Assembly (NCBI GenBank): GCA_018062405.1
Contig: JAGOSF010000006.1
Span: 1-54,284 of the forward strand
Reading direction: 5' to 3'
Length of the DNA: 54,284 bases
From: Candidatus Babeliales bacterium
Lineage (GTDB): Bacteria > Babelota > Babeliae > Babelales > Chromulinivoraceae
Under the pieces are notes generated by a model. That model did no database searches. It was given only the letters and a program-made list of their open reading frames with translations, and was not told where the DNA came from. Both the position numbers and the translations under genes were made by a program. Below are positions 17,103 to 26,778 of the stretch, one piece after another. Within the stretch, counting starts at the first letter, position 1. Each line of letters begins with the position of its first letter.

Positions 17103-18002
17103 TTATTGCAATCGTAACTCTTCTTGATAGAAAAGATATAAACCACAACCAAGCACGGTTAAAGAAAATAAAGAAACTGTAGACACTTTTTGTCCTAAAA
17201 AAATGGCTGCATACATCAAACCAAAAGCCGGTTCAAGAAAACTGGCAAAAGAAACAAAGGTTGCGCTAAATCTTTTTAAAAGAGAAGAATACAAGTTATA
17301 CGCTCCTGCAGTCAATATCGCAAATAACAACAGTAACCACCAAAAATCCTCTGTAACTTGCATCTCAAATAACGACCTGCCTTGCACCACAATGCATCCT
17401 AACAATGTTGTTCCACCACCAACAACGAGCGCAACACCAGTTACCAGGGATGATGGAGCATGCACAACGCCATGCATCTCTTTATTTAAAATCCAACCAT
17501 AAGCAAAAGAAACAACTGCGCAACCAAAAACTAGATAGCCAAGCATTGCCATATTCAACTCACTGCTAGAAGCATTTTCATGTGCAGATTCTAAAATAAT
17601 TGGAATAACTGCGCTAAAGCCAACAATCAAGCCTATTGTTTTTTTACGCGTTAGTTGTTCATTTTTCAAAAAATATAACAATAAAGCGGTAATAAAAGGA
17701 GCAAGAACAAAAACGAAACATGCTTTAATAGGATCGACATATTGCATGCCCCAAGAAAATCCAACCGCAGACAACGTATACAAACAAAATGCATATTTAA
17801 AAAAAGGAACACACCATAATTGAGGCAACTGTTCCCTTATTGATTTTCTATGTCGCACAGCATACATACTCAACAAAATAATACCGCTCGCAAAAAATCG
17901 AGCCCCTGCAACAAAATAAGGATAATGATTGGCTGTTAAAATTAAGCTTCCCAAAAACATGGTAGCGGTAAAGCACAAATACAAAAAAACAACGGCTAAC
18001 AT
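17103..18002 (-). CDS. DMT/EamA-family transporter
   Basis: The 299-residue protein has about ten hydrophobic helices arranged as two EamA halves: the first contains PYFVAGARFFASGIIL, the second VSFASFLEPAFGLMYAAIFLGQKVS, the family's characteristic closing segment. Members of this drug/metabolite transporter group export or import amino acids, nucleotide sugars or other small metabolites; the substrate cannot be predicted. In a metabolically reduced cell it could import host metabolites. An AAGG site precedes the ATG. Confidence 0.85.
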   Translation of the reverse strand: MLAVVFLYLCFTATMFLGSLILTANHYPYFVAGARFFASGIILLSMYAVRHRKSIREQLPQLWCVPFFKYAFCLYTLSAVGFSWGMQYVDPIKACFVFVLAPFITALLLYFLKNEQLTRKKTIGLIVGFSAVIPIILESAHENASSSELNMAMLGYLVFGCAVVSFAYGWILNKEMHGVVHAPSSLVTGVALVVGGGTTLLGCIVVQGRSLFEMQVTEDFWWLLLLFAILTAGAYNLYSSLLKRFSATFVSFASFLEPAFGLMYAAIFLGQKVSTVSLFSLTVLGCGLYLFYQEELRLQ

Positions 18003-18125
18003 AATAAGCCTTTCTTCAATAAATAAAAAGACACTAAAACAATATCAGTATAAATTTTGATTTATTTAAATACAAGATTATACTACAACGCAAGTTACCT
18101 CATCCTCAAAAAACAAAGGAATCTT

Positions 18126-18923
18126 ATGATCAGATCGAACAGTCTTTTGTTACTCATAAGTTTTGTAATTCTCACCCCAATAATTTCACACGGCATGGAA
18201 GAGCAGGTTGTACCTGATAGTGAAAGTAAGGCGGTCGTAGAGGAACAAGTTGTACCTGAAAGCAAAGCTACCGATGCTATACCAAATGGAAAAATATCTG
18301 TATGGACTGACTACTGGCATGGCGCAAGAAATTTATTGGGAGGCTCAAGTACAAAATCTTTTATTGAACTTCATAGAGCTGGCACACTAAAAGTTACAAT
18401 TCAATCTGATAAGCCAAAAGCTACCTATTGGCTTAATCAAGCGATCAAAAGACGATTCGATGGAAGAAGCCTAACAAATCGAGATGGTTTTCAATCTGAA
18501 GTTTTTGAGAGTAGAACTAATCAAGAAAAAATATCTGAAATTTTCAGAATTGCTCGAGACTTAGAAAATGAAACACATAAAGAATTTAGAATAGATAAAG
18601 ATGATGCTGCAACCTATAACCCTTTACAACAAACTGCTCTTGAATTGATCATAGATCAAGATGCAAATATTCATCAACCAGAACTTAAACGAATCGAAGA
18701 TACTAAAATAGCTGTAGCTAAAGAAGAATATCGATTAGCTATGGAACGCAACTTAGCTTTTGCACGAATAGCAGCACAAAACAAACGATATGTTTATGTT
18801 CAAGCTAAAGAAAAAACGCCTTATGATCTACAAAATCAGAATCATTATACAAGCATCGAAACTTACACAGCGCTTTTAAATTCAAAAAGAAAACCGGCTA
18901 CGACTAAAGAATCGAAAGCTTAG
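18126..18923 (+). CDS. Secreted protein of unknown function
   Basis: The ATG at 18126 (AAAGGAATCTT before it) gives a 265-residue protein with a signal peptide (MIRSNSLLLLISFVILTPIISHG). A short duplicated peptide follows (EEQVVPDSESKAV, EEQVVPESKAT). The rest is charged and helical (for example KIAVAKEEYRLAMERNLAFARIAAQNKR). First of four consecutive secreted genes on this strand; closed by a strong terminator. Confidence 0.6.
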   Translation: MIRSNSLLLLISFVILTPIISHGMEEQVVPDSESKAVVEEQVVPESKATDAIPNGKISVWTDYWHGARNLLGGSSTKSFIELHRAGTLKVTIQSDKPKATYWLNQAIKRRFDGRSLTNRDGFQSEVFESRTNQEKISEIFRIARDLENETHKEFRIDKDDAATYNPLQQTALELIIDQDANIHQPELKRIEDTKIAVAKEEYRLAMERNLAFARIAAQNKRYVYVQAKEKTPYDLQNQNHYTSIETYTALLNSKRKPATTKESKA

Positions 18924-18941
18924 CAACAAAAAATAGCTTTG

Positions 18942-18981
18942 ATAAGAAGCTCCTGATTCAAAAAGGAGCTTCTTATTTTTT
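18942..18981 (+). terminator. Rho-independent terminator
   Basis: A perfect 12-bp stem (18942-18953 with 18965-18976) with an 11-nt loop, followed by T6, 19 bases after the stop at 18923. Confidence 0.85.
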
Positions 18982-19076
18982 AATTGAAAACAATCTGAAA
19001 AGAGAAAAAGCTTGACGATCGGATAATTAAAATTATCATTGAATAAATTTATCAAAACGCCGATACAAGGATTGCT

Positions 19077-20081
19077 ATGAAAAAAAATATGTTCGTAAAA
19101 TCTTTCATGTTTTTACTTTTATCAGTCCAGATTAACGGCATGCAACCAGATGATGGAAGTGATGATTTTGCAACTTTGCAACAAAGAACAGAAGAAAAAA
19201 CTTCGATAAAAAATTCTGAAGAAAAATCGTCTATCACCAAAATTATAGAACACCCAGCTACACAAATGGCTAGTGCTGCAACTTGGCTAGCTTTAAAGAC
19301 GGGCTATCAAGTAGCAAAATGGGGAGTTCAAGCATCAATCGCTGCAGCTCGAGGACAAACTTCAACAGAAAACGCATCTATGCCAGAAATTCTTGATGAA
19401 AGCAGTATGCATTCTCAGGCATCATCAAATTCTTCTGATTCTGACACTCATGAATGGGATGATTTAGCAGATGACGTTATACCTTCTAATTTTAATAACT
19501 CAAAAAGCTTAAAAGATGCTTTGAAAAAAGATGAGTTAGCAACAATCGCCCAGCTCAATACAACAACAACTAAATTATGCAAAAATCTAGCAGACAAAAA
19601 ATCTCAACGAACTGTTCATAAATTTATAGAATTAGTTGAAGAGGTAAAAAAATCTAATCCAAGCCTTTACATCCATTCTTCAGTTGCAAACAATAACAAT
19701 AAAAAACAACGAGCAATCATAGAAGCAACTATGCGGCAGCATAAAGACCATGACATCCCTTTATGCGAAGAAAAATATAAAACAAAAATGACAACTGCTG
19801 AGATAATTTACAAAAATAAAATTGCCTTAGCAGAACAAGAATATCATAAATCTCAGCAAGCAGCTGAAAGCCAGCGCCAAACTAAAATCGAAAAAATATT
19901 GAGACGAGGACGAAGATCTGTAGAAATTTTTGATTTTTTTAACATACACGCAACTGAACAAGATGAAAATCCAAACATAGAACTTTATGAAAGCCTTCAA
20001 CAATCACAACAAGCTCATCAAAAAGAACCCGCTACAAGCAAAACAACTATAAAAAAGAAAAAGCAAGATGAGACTAAATAA
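19077..20081 (+). CDS. Secreted coiled-coil protein of unknown function
   Basis: The 334-residue protein has a signal peptide (MKKNMFVKSFMFLLLSVQINGM), an acidic, serine-rich region near 100-130 (SSNSSDSDTHEWDD), and a long charged helical stretch from about 225 to 285 (EKYKTKMTTAEIIYKNKIALAEQEYHK begins it) typical of coiled coil. The C-terminus is lysine-rich (TTIKKKKQDETK). AAGGAT precedes the ATG. No family recognised. Confidence 0.6.
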   Translation: MKKNMFVKSFMFLLLSVQINGMQPDDGSDDFATLQQRTEEKTSIKNSEEKSSITKIIEHPATQMASAATWLALKTGYQVAKWGVQASIAAARGQTSTENASMPEILDESSMHSQASSNSSDSDTHEWDDLADDVIPSNFNNSKSLKDALKKDELATIAQLNTTTTKLCKNLADKKSQRTVHKFIELVEEVKKSNPSLYIHSSVANNNNKKQRAIIEATMRQHKDHDIPLCEEKYKTKMTTAEIIYKNKIALAEQEYHKSQQAAESQRQTKIEKILRRGRRSVEIFDFFNIHATEQDENPNIELYESLQQSQQAHQKEPATSKTTIKKKKQDETK

Positions 20082-20240
20082 TCTCTTACCTTCCAACAGA
20101 TCGCACGTTTCATCATAAAGCAAATCAAGACTGTACCAGAACTGATGAAGAAATAATAATATAGATATTTATTGAAAGCATACAAAAATCTACTTATACT
20201 TTTTCTGAATATTTTTATAGATACAAAGAAGGGATCTGCC

Positions 20241-20903
20241 ATGAAAAAAGTTCACGTAGTTATCGCTGCATCAGTTTTATTAGCACTCAACTCTGCTGCA
20301 TGGGGCATGGAACAAGAAACCAAACCAGCTTTAAACAGATCTAAAAATAGTTATGATGATTTACGAGATCCAAATGTATTTGAAGCAAAAACTGGTACAT
20401 GGACAATAAACAATTTAGGCGAAGATTATAAACACTGGGGTGATAATCGTCAAGTTAGACCTGGCAAAAACAGTTCAGGACAATGGAGTAAATTTATGCT
20501 TCAAGCTAGAACTCCAGAACTTGCCCAAAAAATAAAAGGCGCTTGCGATTACAGTGAGCTAACTTTATCTGATGAAGCTGTACAATACTACACAACTCTT
20601 GTTCCAACATTAACTCATCCAGAAGAAATATCTATTGCTCCACAAGCTGCTGGTAATTCTTGTAATCAAGTAAATGAAAACCAAGAAAAAGGCAAATTAA
20701 GTTCTGCTCCTCAAATAAGCCCAAAAAGGCCACGTACATATGCTGAAGTTCTAGCTGGTATGTCTTTTGAAGAGATCTCTAGAAGAGCATCTCTAGAACT
20801 TCTTTCAGCAGTCGAAGTAGCGAAGAGAAATCTTTCTAAGAAACATAGAAACAGAATAAAATACAGAGAAGAAAACAACAAAGGTAAAAAGAATAATAAA
20901 TAA
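20241..20903 (+). CDS. Secreted protein of unknown function, basic C-terminus
   Basis: The ATG at 20241 lies after AAGAAGGGAT and gives a 220-residue protein with a clear signal peptide (MKKVHVVIAASVLLALNSAAWG). The central part has several Trp (TGTWTINN, YKHWGDN, GQWSKF). Near 175-220 it has SPKRPRTYAEVLAGM and then a strongly basic tail (KKHRNRIKYREENNKGKKNNK), which could contact nucleic acid or polyanions. No family recognised. A strong terminator follows. Confidence 0.6.
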   Translation: MKKVHVVIAASVLLALNSAAWGMEQETKPALNRSKNSYDDLRDPNVFEAKTGTWTINNLGEDYKHWGDNRQVRPGKNSSGQWSKFMLQARTPELAQKIKGACDYSELTLSDEAVQYYTTLVPTLTHPEEISIAPQAAGNSCNQVNENQEKGKLSSAPQISPKRPRTYAEVLAGMSFEEISRRASLELLSAVEVAKRNLSKKHRNRIKYREENNKGKKNNK

Positions 20904-20914
20904 GCAAAATTTAT

Positions 20915-20952
20915 AAAATAAAGGGTCTTCATCAATGAAGGCCTTTTATTTT
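20915..20952 (+). terminator. Rho-independent terminator
   Basis: An 18-bp stem (20915-20932 with 20935-20952, two positions as G-U wobble) with a 2-base loop and T-rich right arm, directly after the gene ending at 20903. Confidence 0.85.
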
Positions 20953-20982
20953 GTATCTATTCTTCAAAAATAAGGATTCCTT

Positions 20983-21564
20983 TTGAAACTTCATCACCTG
21001 GCGTTAACCTTTATGGTCATAACACAACTTCAAACAAACTTAATTTGTTCTCAAGAAGAAACATTCAGAACTATTCAAAAAAACCTTCTTGATATCAATG
21101 CCAATTTACGCATCGCAACATCTGAATATTGCACCATGGTGCTCATTGATAATTTTCGATACAGAACAGAAAAAGAAATTAATAATTTTCGGAGATCACG
21201 AGCACAGGTCAAAATACGCGAACAAAATATCAATCAAAAAGTTCAAGAAACCATCTTGCAATTAGAAGACCTGCCAAAAAAAGCGCGCGAACAATTTCCC
21301 TATCCTTTAGGCATCTTGTTTAAAAATCCAACTGTAAGTCAGTTAATTAAAAAAACCTTTCAACTCATAAAAACCAATTCTTCTTCGGTTGGAGAAATGT
21401 ACGAAAACATTATTGGCTTTTATGCAGATGACACGACCGCAATGATCGCAAAGATCGAAGCTTGGAAACGAGATCAAATGCACCCTGCGATAGAAGAAAG
21501 TTTAGCCTTAGAAGTTATGTCAGTAAAAAAAAGAAAAAAAAAGATCCGCTCAAGCAATCTATAA
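20983..21564 (+). CDS. Secreted helical protein of unknown function
   Basis: A TTG start after AAGGATTCCT gives 193 residues with a signal peptide (MKLHHLALTFMVITQLQTNLICS). The mature protein is almost entirely charged helix (for example RAQVKIREQNINQKVQETILQ), with a basic end (VKKRKKKIRSSNL). No family recognised. The last of the four secreted genes before mutL. Confidence 0.55.
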   Translation: MKLHHLALTFMVITQLQTNLICSQEETFRTIQKNLLDINANLRIATSEYCTMVLIDNFRYRTEKEINNFRRSRAQVKIREQNINQKVQETILQLEDLPKKAREQFPYPLGILFKNPTVSQLIKKTFQLIKTNSSSVGEMYENIIGFYADDTTAMIAKIEAWKRDQMHPAIEESLALEVMSVKKRKKKIRSSNL

Positions 21565-21715
21565 CCAAAAGCTTCCTGCTCAACTAAAATCTGTAACTGA
21601 AAAATCCAACGGTTGAAATACAGACAATGATATTTTATCAGGAATTAGAAAATTAAAAAAAATTAAGATAGACTAAAAAAGTCTATATATAAGCTTATTT
21701 TTCGAATTTTCGACC

Positions 21716-23677
21716 ATGAACTCAGAAAACAAAATCAAAATTTTATCACCCGAGCAAGCTATCAAAATTGCTGCTGGAGAAGTTGTTGAACGTCCAGTTA
21801 ACATCATCAAAGAAATTGTAGAAAACAGTATCGATGCACAAGCAACAAAAATTTCTATTTTTATTCATCAAGCTGGCAGACAACTCATAAAAATTATTGA
21901 TAACGGTCTTGGCATGACGCCCGATGATGCAAAGCTATCAGTTGCACAACATGCAACAAGCAAAATAACATCGGTCGAAGATCTCGAAACTATCGCAACG
22001 TTTGGATTTCGTGGCGAAGCTTTGGCAAGCATTAATTCGGTCAGCAATCTGACCATCACAACAAAAACTGCTGAAGCCCAAACAGGCACAAAAATATCCT
22101 GGAACTTTGGCAAGCTGCAGCAAGAAACCCTGACATCTCACCCAACTGGCACAACCCTTGAAATTGCCAATCTTTTTGACAACATCCCAGCTCGGCAAAA
22201 ATTTTTAAAAAAAGATGAAACCGAATGGCGCGCAATCGTTACCCTATTTCAAGCTTTTTGCTTAGACTACAGCTCAATACATTTTCAACTGTACAACGAA
22301 GACAAACTTCAATTTAATTGCCCTGCTGTTCATAAACTTTCTGACCGGGCAGCTCAACTATTCGATACACACCTGCAAGAAAAAATCTACAATCTTATCG
22401 ACCTTGAAAATAAATTATGTTCAGTAACTGGTATTATTTCTGCACCAACCTATTATCGCTATGATCGCAATCAAATTTTTATTTTCGTCAACAACCGTTG
22501 GGTAAAAAATATTGATTTAACCAAAGCTATCATGCGTGGTTACGCTGGAGCTTTACCTGCACAAAAATATCCTGCCGCAATTATTTTTATTCAGATCGAC
22601 ACCAATCAAGTTGATGTTAATATTCATCCAAAAAAAGAAGAAGTAAAATTTTTATACCCAAAGAAAATCGAAACTGTGATCGTCAACAGCATCAAAGCAA
22701 CGCTGGACCAATCGATCAAAAAACAGTTCGAGCCAACTTTTTTTGAACCAACAACGCCACAAGAAAACAAAGCGATGCAATTTGACGAAATTGCTCGCAC
22801 CATCGACTATCAACCACAACCAGTTTTTGCTGAAAAAAATGGTTCATTTGCAACCTATAAAAAAGAAGAAGAAACTTTTTCTTTTTTAAAAAATCCGATG
22901 CAAGAATTTGATTCTATGCAAAAAACAAAACCTATAGCACCTGAAAATCAGCAAATCGCAACACCCCTGGCAGTTATAAATCGATTCGAATCCGTAAAAA
23001 CAACTCAAGAAGATCAAAAAGCTTCATTAGAAGAACAAAGTCATCTGTTAACAGACCATGGCAGCGAAGTTTCAATTATCGGGCAATATAAACGTACCTA
23101 CATCTTATTTGAAAAAGATGGTGACCTCCTATTTGTCGATCAGCATGCGGCACATGAAAGAATTTTATACGAGCAGTTTAAAAGCAATTTTCAAAATATT
23201 GCAACAATTCAACTTATGTTCCCAGAATTTATAAAATTGCAACCAGCTGACATCATGATCATCGCACCTCACCTTGAACTTTTAAAGGATCATGGCATCA
23301 GTGCTCAAATTTTTTCAGACACTCAGCTTATCGTTCAAGCAACGCCAGTGCATCTTAAAAATCAACTGCTTGCTGAAACGATGCAACAAATTATTGGGTG
23401 GATTAAAGAAATTGATGAAACAGATCAAACTCGAATCGCCCATCTTCTCAATGAAAAAGTTCACACAAAAATGGCATGTTCGGCTGCAATCAAAGCTGGT
23501 GATCTTTTAAACATGGAGCAAATGCAGCAACTTTTAAAAACTCTGAGCATCACTGACAATAAATCTACCTGCCCTCATGGCAGACCAACATTGTGGTCTT
23601 TGCAACTTGATGCTATAGAAAAAAAGTTTAAACGTGATTATGGAAAAAAAGCTGAACAGCTTTTTGATTTTTTATAA
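21716..23677 (+). CDS. mutL: DNA mismatch repair protein MutL
   Basis: MutL couples mismatch recognition by MutS to strand incision. The 653-residue protein has the GHKL ATPase motifs (ENSIDA, IDNGLGM near 62, GFRGEAL near 98, GT near 126), a variable linker (about 335-455), and a C-terminal dimerisation domain. The endonuclease motif DQHAAHERILYE is present near 475 and CPHGRP near 620. This is therefore an incising MutL of the kind found in organisms without MutH. The conserved INVHP-like segment reads VDVNIHPKKEEVKF. Confidence 0.96.
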   Translation: MNSENKIKILSPEQAIKIAAGEVVERPVNIIKEIVENSIDAQATKISIFIHQAGRQLIKIIDNGLGMTPDDAKLSVAQHATSKITSVEDLETIATFGFRGEALASINSVSNLTITTKTAEAQTGTKISWNFGKLQQETLTSHPTGTTLEIANLFDNIPARQKFLKKDETEWRAIVTLFQAFCLDYSSIHFQLYNEDKLQFNCPAVHKLSDRAAQLFDTHLQEKIYNLIDLENKLCSVTGIISAPTYYRYDRNQIFIFVNNRWVKNIDLTKAIMRGYAGALPAQKYPAAIIFIQIDTNQVDVNIHPKKEEVKFLYPKKIETVIVNSIKATLDQSIKKQFEPTFFEPTTPQENKAMQFDEIARTIDYQPQPVFAEKNGSFATYKKEEETFSFLKNPMQEFDSMQKTKPIAPENQQIATPLAVINRFESVKTTQEDQKASLEEQSHLLTDHGSEVSIIGQYKRTYILFEKDGDLLFVDQHAAHERILYEQFKSNFQNIATIQLMFPEFIKLQPADIMIIAPHLELLKDHGISAQIFSDTQLIVQATPVHLKNQLLAETMQQIIGWIKEIDETDQTRIAHLLNEKVHTKMACSAAIKAGDLLNMEQMQQLLKTLSITDNKSTCPHGRPTLWSLQLDAIEKKFKRDYGKKAEQLFDFL

Positions 23678-23693
23678 CACATCGTCAGATGTA

Positions 23694-24278
23694 TCAATAT
23701 CTTTTAAAATTAACGGTATAGTCAACCTCAGGCTGATCTTTCTTCATAAGAACTTTGATAGAAATTAATGCCTTTTTCATATTATGATTACACAAAAAAT
23801 CGTGAGATCTGAAGACACTCTCAATGCAATCCTGTTTTGTTATATTAACTTCAATTTTTTTATGATTAACATGAAAATAAAGTTGAAAATTTTCTGGAGC
23901 TAACTTATTGTTATTAAGTTTTGGAAGAGAGCACGATTCTATCGAAACTAAAGATTGACCCGTAATATCACAAACGTCAACATCAAATGGAGTTTCATTC
24001 GTAATAGCTACGATAGTCATTTTAAATTTTTTTTCAAATAAAGTTCCTAAAGCCTGATAATGTCGGTTGGTCATATCAACTTTTGGCCTGATAATACTTG
24101 AAATATCTTTATTGTCTTGCTGATCTTGAAAAGGTATACAATTTTCAACAAGAGACCGAGACTGAAAGGTGCAAGATCCTTCTGAATATCCACGATGACG
24201 TTGCCTTAGATCAGATGCATATCCCACTTGAATGAAAAAAACGATCAAAGAGAGAACTAATTTTAAAAACTTGTTCAA
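23694..24278 (-). CDS. Secreted protein of unknown function
   Basis: A TTG start preceded by GGAG at 6 bases yields 194 residues with a signal peptide (MNKFLKLVLSLIVFFIQVGYAS). The mature domain looks beta-rich (MTIVAITNETPFDVDVCDI, YFHVNHKKIEVNITK), with four to five Cys. No family recognised. It converges on mutL. Confidence 0.55.
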   Translation of the reverse strand: MNKFLKLVLSLIVFFIQVGYASDLRQRHRGYSEGSCTFQSRSLVENCIPFQDQQDNKDISSIIRPKVDMTNRHYQALGTLFEKKFKMTIVAITNETPFDVDVCDITGQSLVSIESCSLPKLNNNKLAPENFQLYFHVNHKKIEVNITKQDCIESVFRSHDFLCNHNMKKALISIKVLMKKDQPEVDYTVNFKRY

Positions 24279-24396
24279 TTCGCACTCCTGATCAACGTTT
24301 ACAGCTTATTTCTTTCACTAAAGGCAAGTATACTATAGATTCAATTTTATTTTCAATTAAAATTTTATAGGTAAAGAAAAGCTATGATAGATCAAA

Positions 24397-24439
24397 TAAT
24401 AAAGCTTGATGCGACTTCATTCATCGCATCACTTTATTA
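24397..24439 (-). terminator. Terminator after the Nudix gene
   Basis: A 16-bp stem (24397-24414 with 24424-24439, one 2-base bulge) and 9-nt loop lies 17 bases after the minus-strand stop at 24456. Confidence 0.7.
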
Positions 24440-24455
24440 TAAAGAAAGCCTGACA

Positions 24456-24890
24456 TTAAAAACCATGCACAATTTCTTTTAATTTTTTCAACAAAGGTTG
24501 AATCGGCTCAAAAACAACTATACTTTCAACATCATCAAGATCAACCCAAATGCTTTCTGCTATTTCAATTGGACATGGATGAATATTGCCAGTTACTTGT
24601 GCCAAAAAAAGCGTAACTGTTTTATCAACATATTTTCCATGGCTACGACATTCATACGAAAAAGAAAGCGACTGAGCAGGATAATAAGCAACAAGCGAAA
24701 ACCCTGTCTCTTCTCTCAACTCTCGCTCCGCAGTTTGTTCTGGAGTCTCGCTATCATGATCTGGATGTCCTTTTGGAAAACCCCAATGACCTGTAATGCT
24801 TTGCACAATAAACACTTGCCAAACGCCGTCATGTTTCTGCAAAGGAATTATTCCAAATGATGCATCTTTTTCTCGAATAATTTCTTTCAT
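24456..24890 (-). CDS. Nudix hydrolase (Ap4A-type)
   Basis: The 144-residue protein contains the Nudix box from GHPDHDSE to REETG (residues about 41-63), with the catalytic REXXEE signature read as RELREETG. Nudix enzymes hydrolyse nucleoside diphosphates linked to another moiety; the FPKGHPD opening and overall size resemble diadenosine tetraphosphatases and related housecleaning enzymes. It stands alone with its own terminator. Exact substrate unproven. Confidence 0.85.
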   Translation of the reverse strand: MKEIIREKDASFGIIPLQKHDGVWQVFIVQSITGHWGFPKGHPDHDSETPEQTAERELREETGFSLVAYYPAQSLSFSYECRSHGKYVDKTVTLFLAQVTGNIHPCPIEIAESIWVDLDDVESIVVFEPIQPLLKKLKEIVHGF

Positions 24891-24946
24891 AATTTTACCA
24901 CTTTCACCTATAAACTTCTTCCACTCGTCTTTATTTTATAAAATTA

Positions 24947-24976
24947 TTGATATACTAAGTATAAATTAAGTATAGT
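24947..24976 (+). promoter_or_regulatory. Candidate sigma70-type promoter for the carbonic anhydrase gene
   Basis: TTGATA (24947-24952) and TATAGT (24971-24976) are 18 bases apart, 38 bases before the start codon at 25015. Confidence 0.4.
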
Positions 24977-25014
24977 TAAGTTATAATAACTCTTTAACAG
25001 ATATTTCTACAAAA

Positions 25015-25734
25015 ATGAATTTAATGACACTCATCTTCTTACTCAGCCTATTTTGTTCTATTATTTTTTTAGCCTACATTACAATTTACAAACGCTACAG
25101 CCTTCATAAAATCACAACTCCACAAGAAGCGTTACAAGAATTGATTCAAGGTAACAAAGAATATAATAGCTTTTGGAACTTCACAAAAAGAGCCAACCGT
25201 AAATCTGTTGCAACGATACAACGGCCATTTGCCATTGTGTTAAGTTGTTCAGATTCGCGCGTTCCAACAGAAATTATATTTAACCAACTCAATCTTGGCA
25301 GTTTATTTATTGTCCGAAATGCTGGTAATGTTATTGATGGCGCAGCGCTTGGCAGCATCGAATATGGCGTTGAACAACTCGGAGCTTTACTCATAATTGT
25401 CCTTGGACATGAACGATGTGGAGCTATTACTGCAACCATAGATTCGATTTTAACACACAGCCCAGAACAACACGGCCACATTAAAACTATCATCAACGCA
25501 ATTAGTCCTGCAGCTGAAAATGTTTTACATAAAAATAATATCGATTCAATAATAATAAATGAAGATAAAAAAATTGATATTATTAATGAAACAGTTAAAG
25601 AAAATATTCGAATTGTTATTAAAACTTTATACGAAAAATCTCATATTATAACTGCTGCAGCTTCTTTAGGTAAAATTAAAATTGTTGGCGCTTATTATGA
25701 TCTTGGCGATGGTAACGTTAAAATTCTTAACTAA
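25015..25734 (+). CDS. Beta-class carbonic anhydrase with N-terminal membrane segment
   Basis: The enzyme interconverts CO2 and bicarbonate. The 239-residue protein has the zinc ligands Cys78, His132 and Cys135 and the Asp80-Arg82 dyad (CSDSRVP; GHERCGA). The core strands IVRNAGN and GSIEYGVE are standard. Residues 5-24 form a hydrophobic segment absent from cytosolic homologues, so the enzyme is membrane-anchored or exported. ATG lacks a strong ribosome site. It converges with the membrane-protein gene at 25738. Confidence 0.9.
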   Translation: MNLMTLIFLLSLFCSIIFLAYITIYKRYSLHKITTPQEALQELIQGNKEYNSFWNFTKRANRKSVATIQRPFAIVLSCSDSRVPTEIIFNQLNLGSLFIVRNAGNVIDGAALGSIEYGVEQLGALLIIVLGHERCGAITATIDSILTHSPEQHGHIKTIINAISPAAENVLHKNNIDSIIINEDKKIDIINETVKENIRIVIKTLYEKSHIITAAASLGKIKIVGAYYDLGDGNVKILN

Positions 25735-25737
25735 TTT

Positions 25738-26694
25738 TTATGTCGTTTTTTCACATGACGTGCATGATGAACAGGAAACATTTTGTATTGGCGGGCAAAC
25801 TAATTGCCGATACACATGCGCTGTGACTAAACAAACCCATGCATACAATAATATATAAACCCAAATATAAAAAAAATTGTTCAGCATAAAAACGAACGTA
25901 AGGTTCAAGTTAATCTGAAAAAGCTCAAAAAACCAAAAAATAAATTTCGTAACAATCTGAATAATTGTACCAAACGAATAATATATAAAAATTAAAGCCG
26001 GCACCGCAATCAAAATCTGTAAACATAACATTTTGGCAAGAAATAGTACTTTACCTTTTTGCATGCTATAAAATTCTTGCACCGAAATCCACAGTCCCTT
26101 TTGATATTCTAAAACATGCATAACAAATATGTAGAGAAGTTGCATGATGTATAAAAACAAACAGGTCACAACAAATATACAGATTTTAATCATATATAAA
26201 TTAATAAAAATATTATGCTGCAAAAGATAAAAAGCTCCATAGATAGAGCCATAACTCATTAATTCAAAACAAGCAGCTAAAACTACATGACTCAGGATCA
26301 TTGCGCAAAAATAAGAAAGTAAAGGACCCGTAACTTGCATACCCCGCATCAATGAATCAAATGCAAGATCCAAAGAATTTTGAAAAATAATCAAAGGAAG
26401 GATGATCCCACATGACAAAAAAAGTCCAACTAAAAATTCGCCAATTCCGTAAACATCATATATTTCATTAAAATATAAAAGCTCATTAAATCGATCTGCC
26501 CAATCCAAAAATAAATTTGGAAGCCAAGCCCAAAAACTCACATCAAAATTACCTAAAATAAAAGATAACGCAGAAAATACAAGCATCACAAAAATTGCAT
26601 GCAACCCTGTTATCGCAAACCAGTTGGTAAAATTATTCGAAAAATCATACCACGCTAAGCTAAAAACTTTTTTTATTGTTTTATAATCGTTCAT
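25738..26694 (-). CDS. Polytopic membrane protein, paralogue 1 of 3
   Basis: The 318-residue protein has about six hydrophobic helices and a short Cys-rich tail (CSSCTSCEK). Its N-terminal layout (a short polar start, LAWYDFSNNFTNWFAITGLHA) matches the next two genes upstream (LHASWKNFIEHFMDW, LSRAAWHDFSQERFSW). It resembles the broad group of GlpF/DUF975-like bacterial integral membrane proteins in topology only; no function can be assigned. It is separated from the next paralogue by a terminator. Confidence 0.65.
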   Translation of the reverse strand: MNDYKTIKKVFSLAWYDFSNNFTNWFAITGLHAIFVMLVFSALSFILGNFDVSFWAWLPNLFLDWADRFNELLYFNEIYDVYGIGEFLVGLFLSCGIILPLIIFQNSLDLAFDSLMRGMQVTGPLLSYFCAMILSHVVLAACFELMSYGSIYGAFYLLQHNIFINLYMIKICIFVVTCLFLYIMQLLYIFVMHVLEYQKGLWISVQEFYSMQKGKVLFLAKMLCLQILIAVPALIFIYYSFGTIIQIVTKFIFWFFELFQINLNLTFVFMLNNFFYIWVYILLYAWVCLVTAHVYRQLVCPPIQNVSCSSCTSCEKTT

Positions 26695-26729
26695 ACATCA
26701 TAACCTTTTATTATATTGCACCTCAAAAG

Positions 26730-26758
26730 AATAGAGCCAAAACTAGTTTGGCTCTATT
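26730..26758 (-). terminator. Terminator after membrane paralogue 2
   Basis: A perfect 12-bp stem (26730-26741 with 26747-26758) and 5-nt loop follow the stop at 26779 on the minus strand. Confidence 0.75.
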
Positions 26759-26778
26759 ATCTATCTTTGTCAAAAAGG

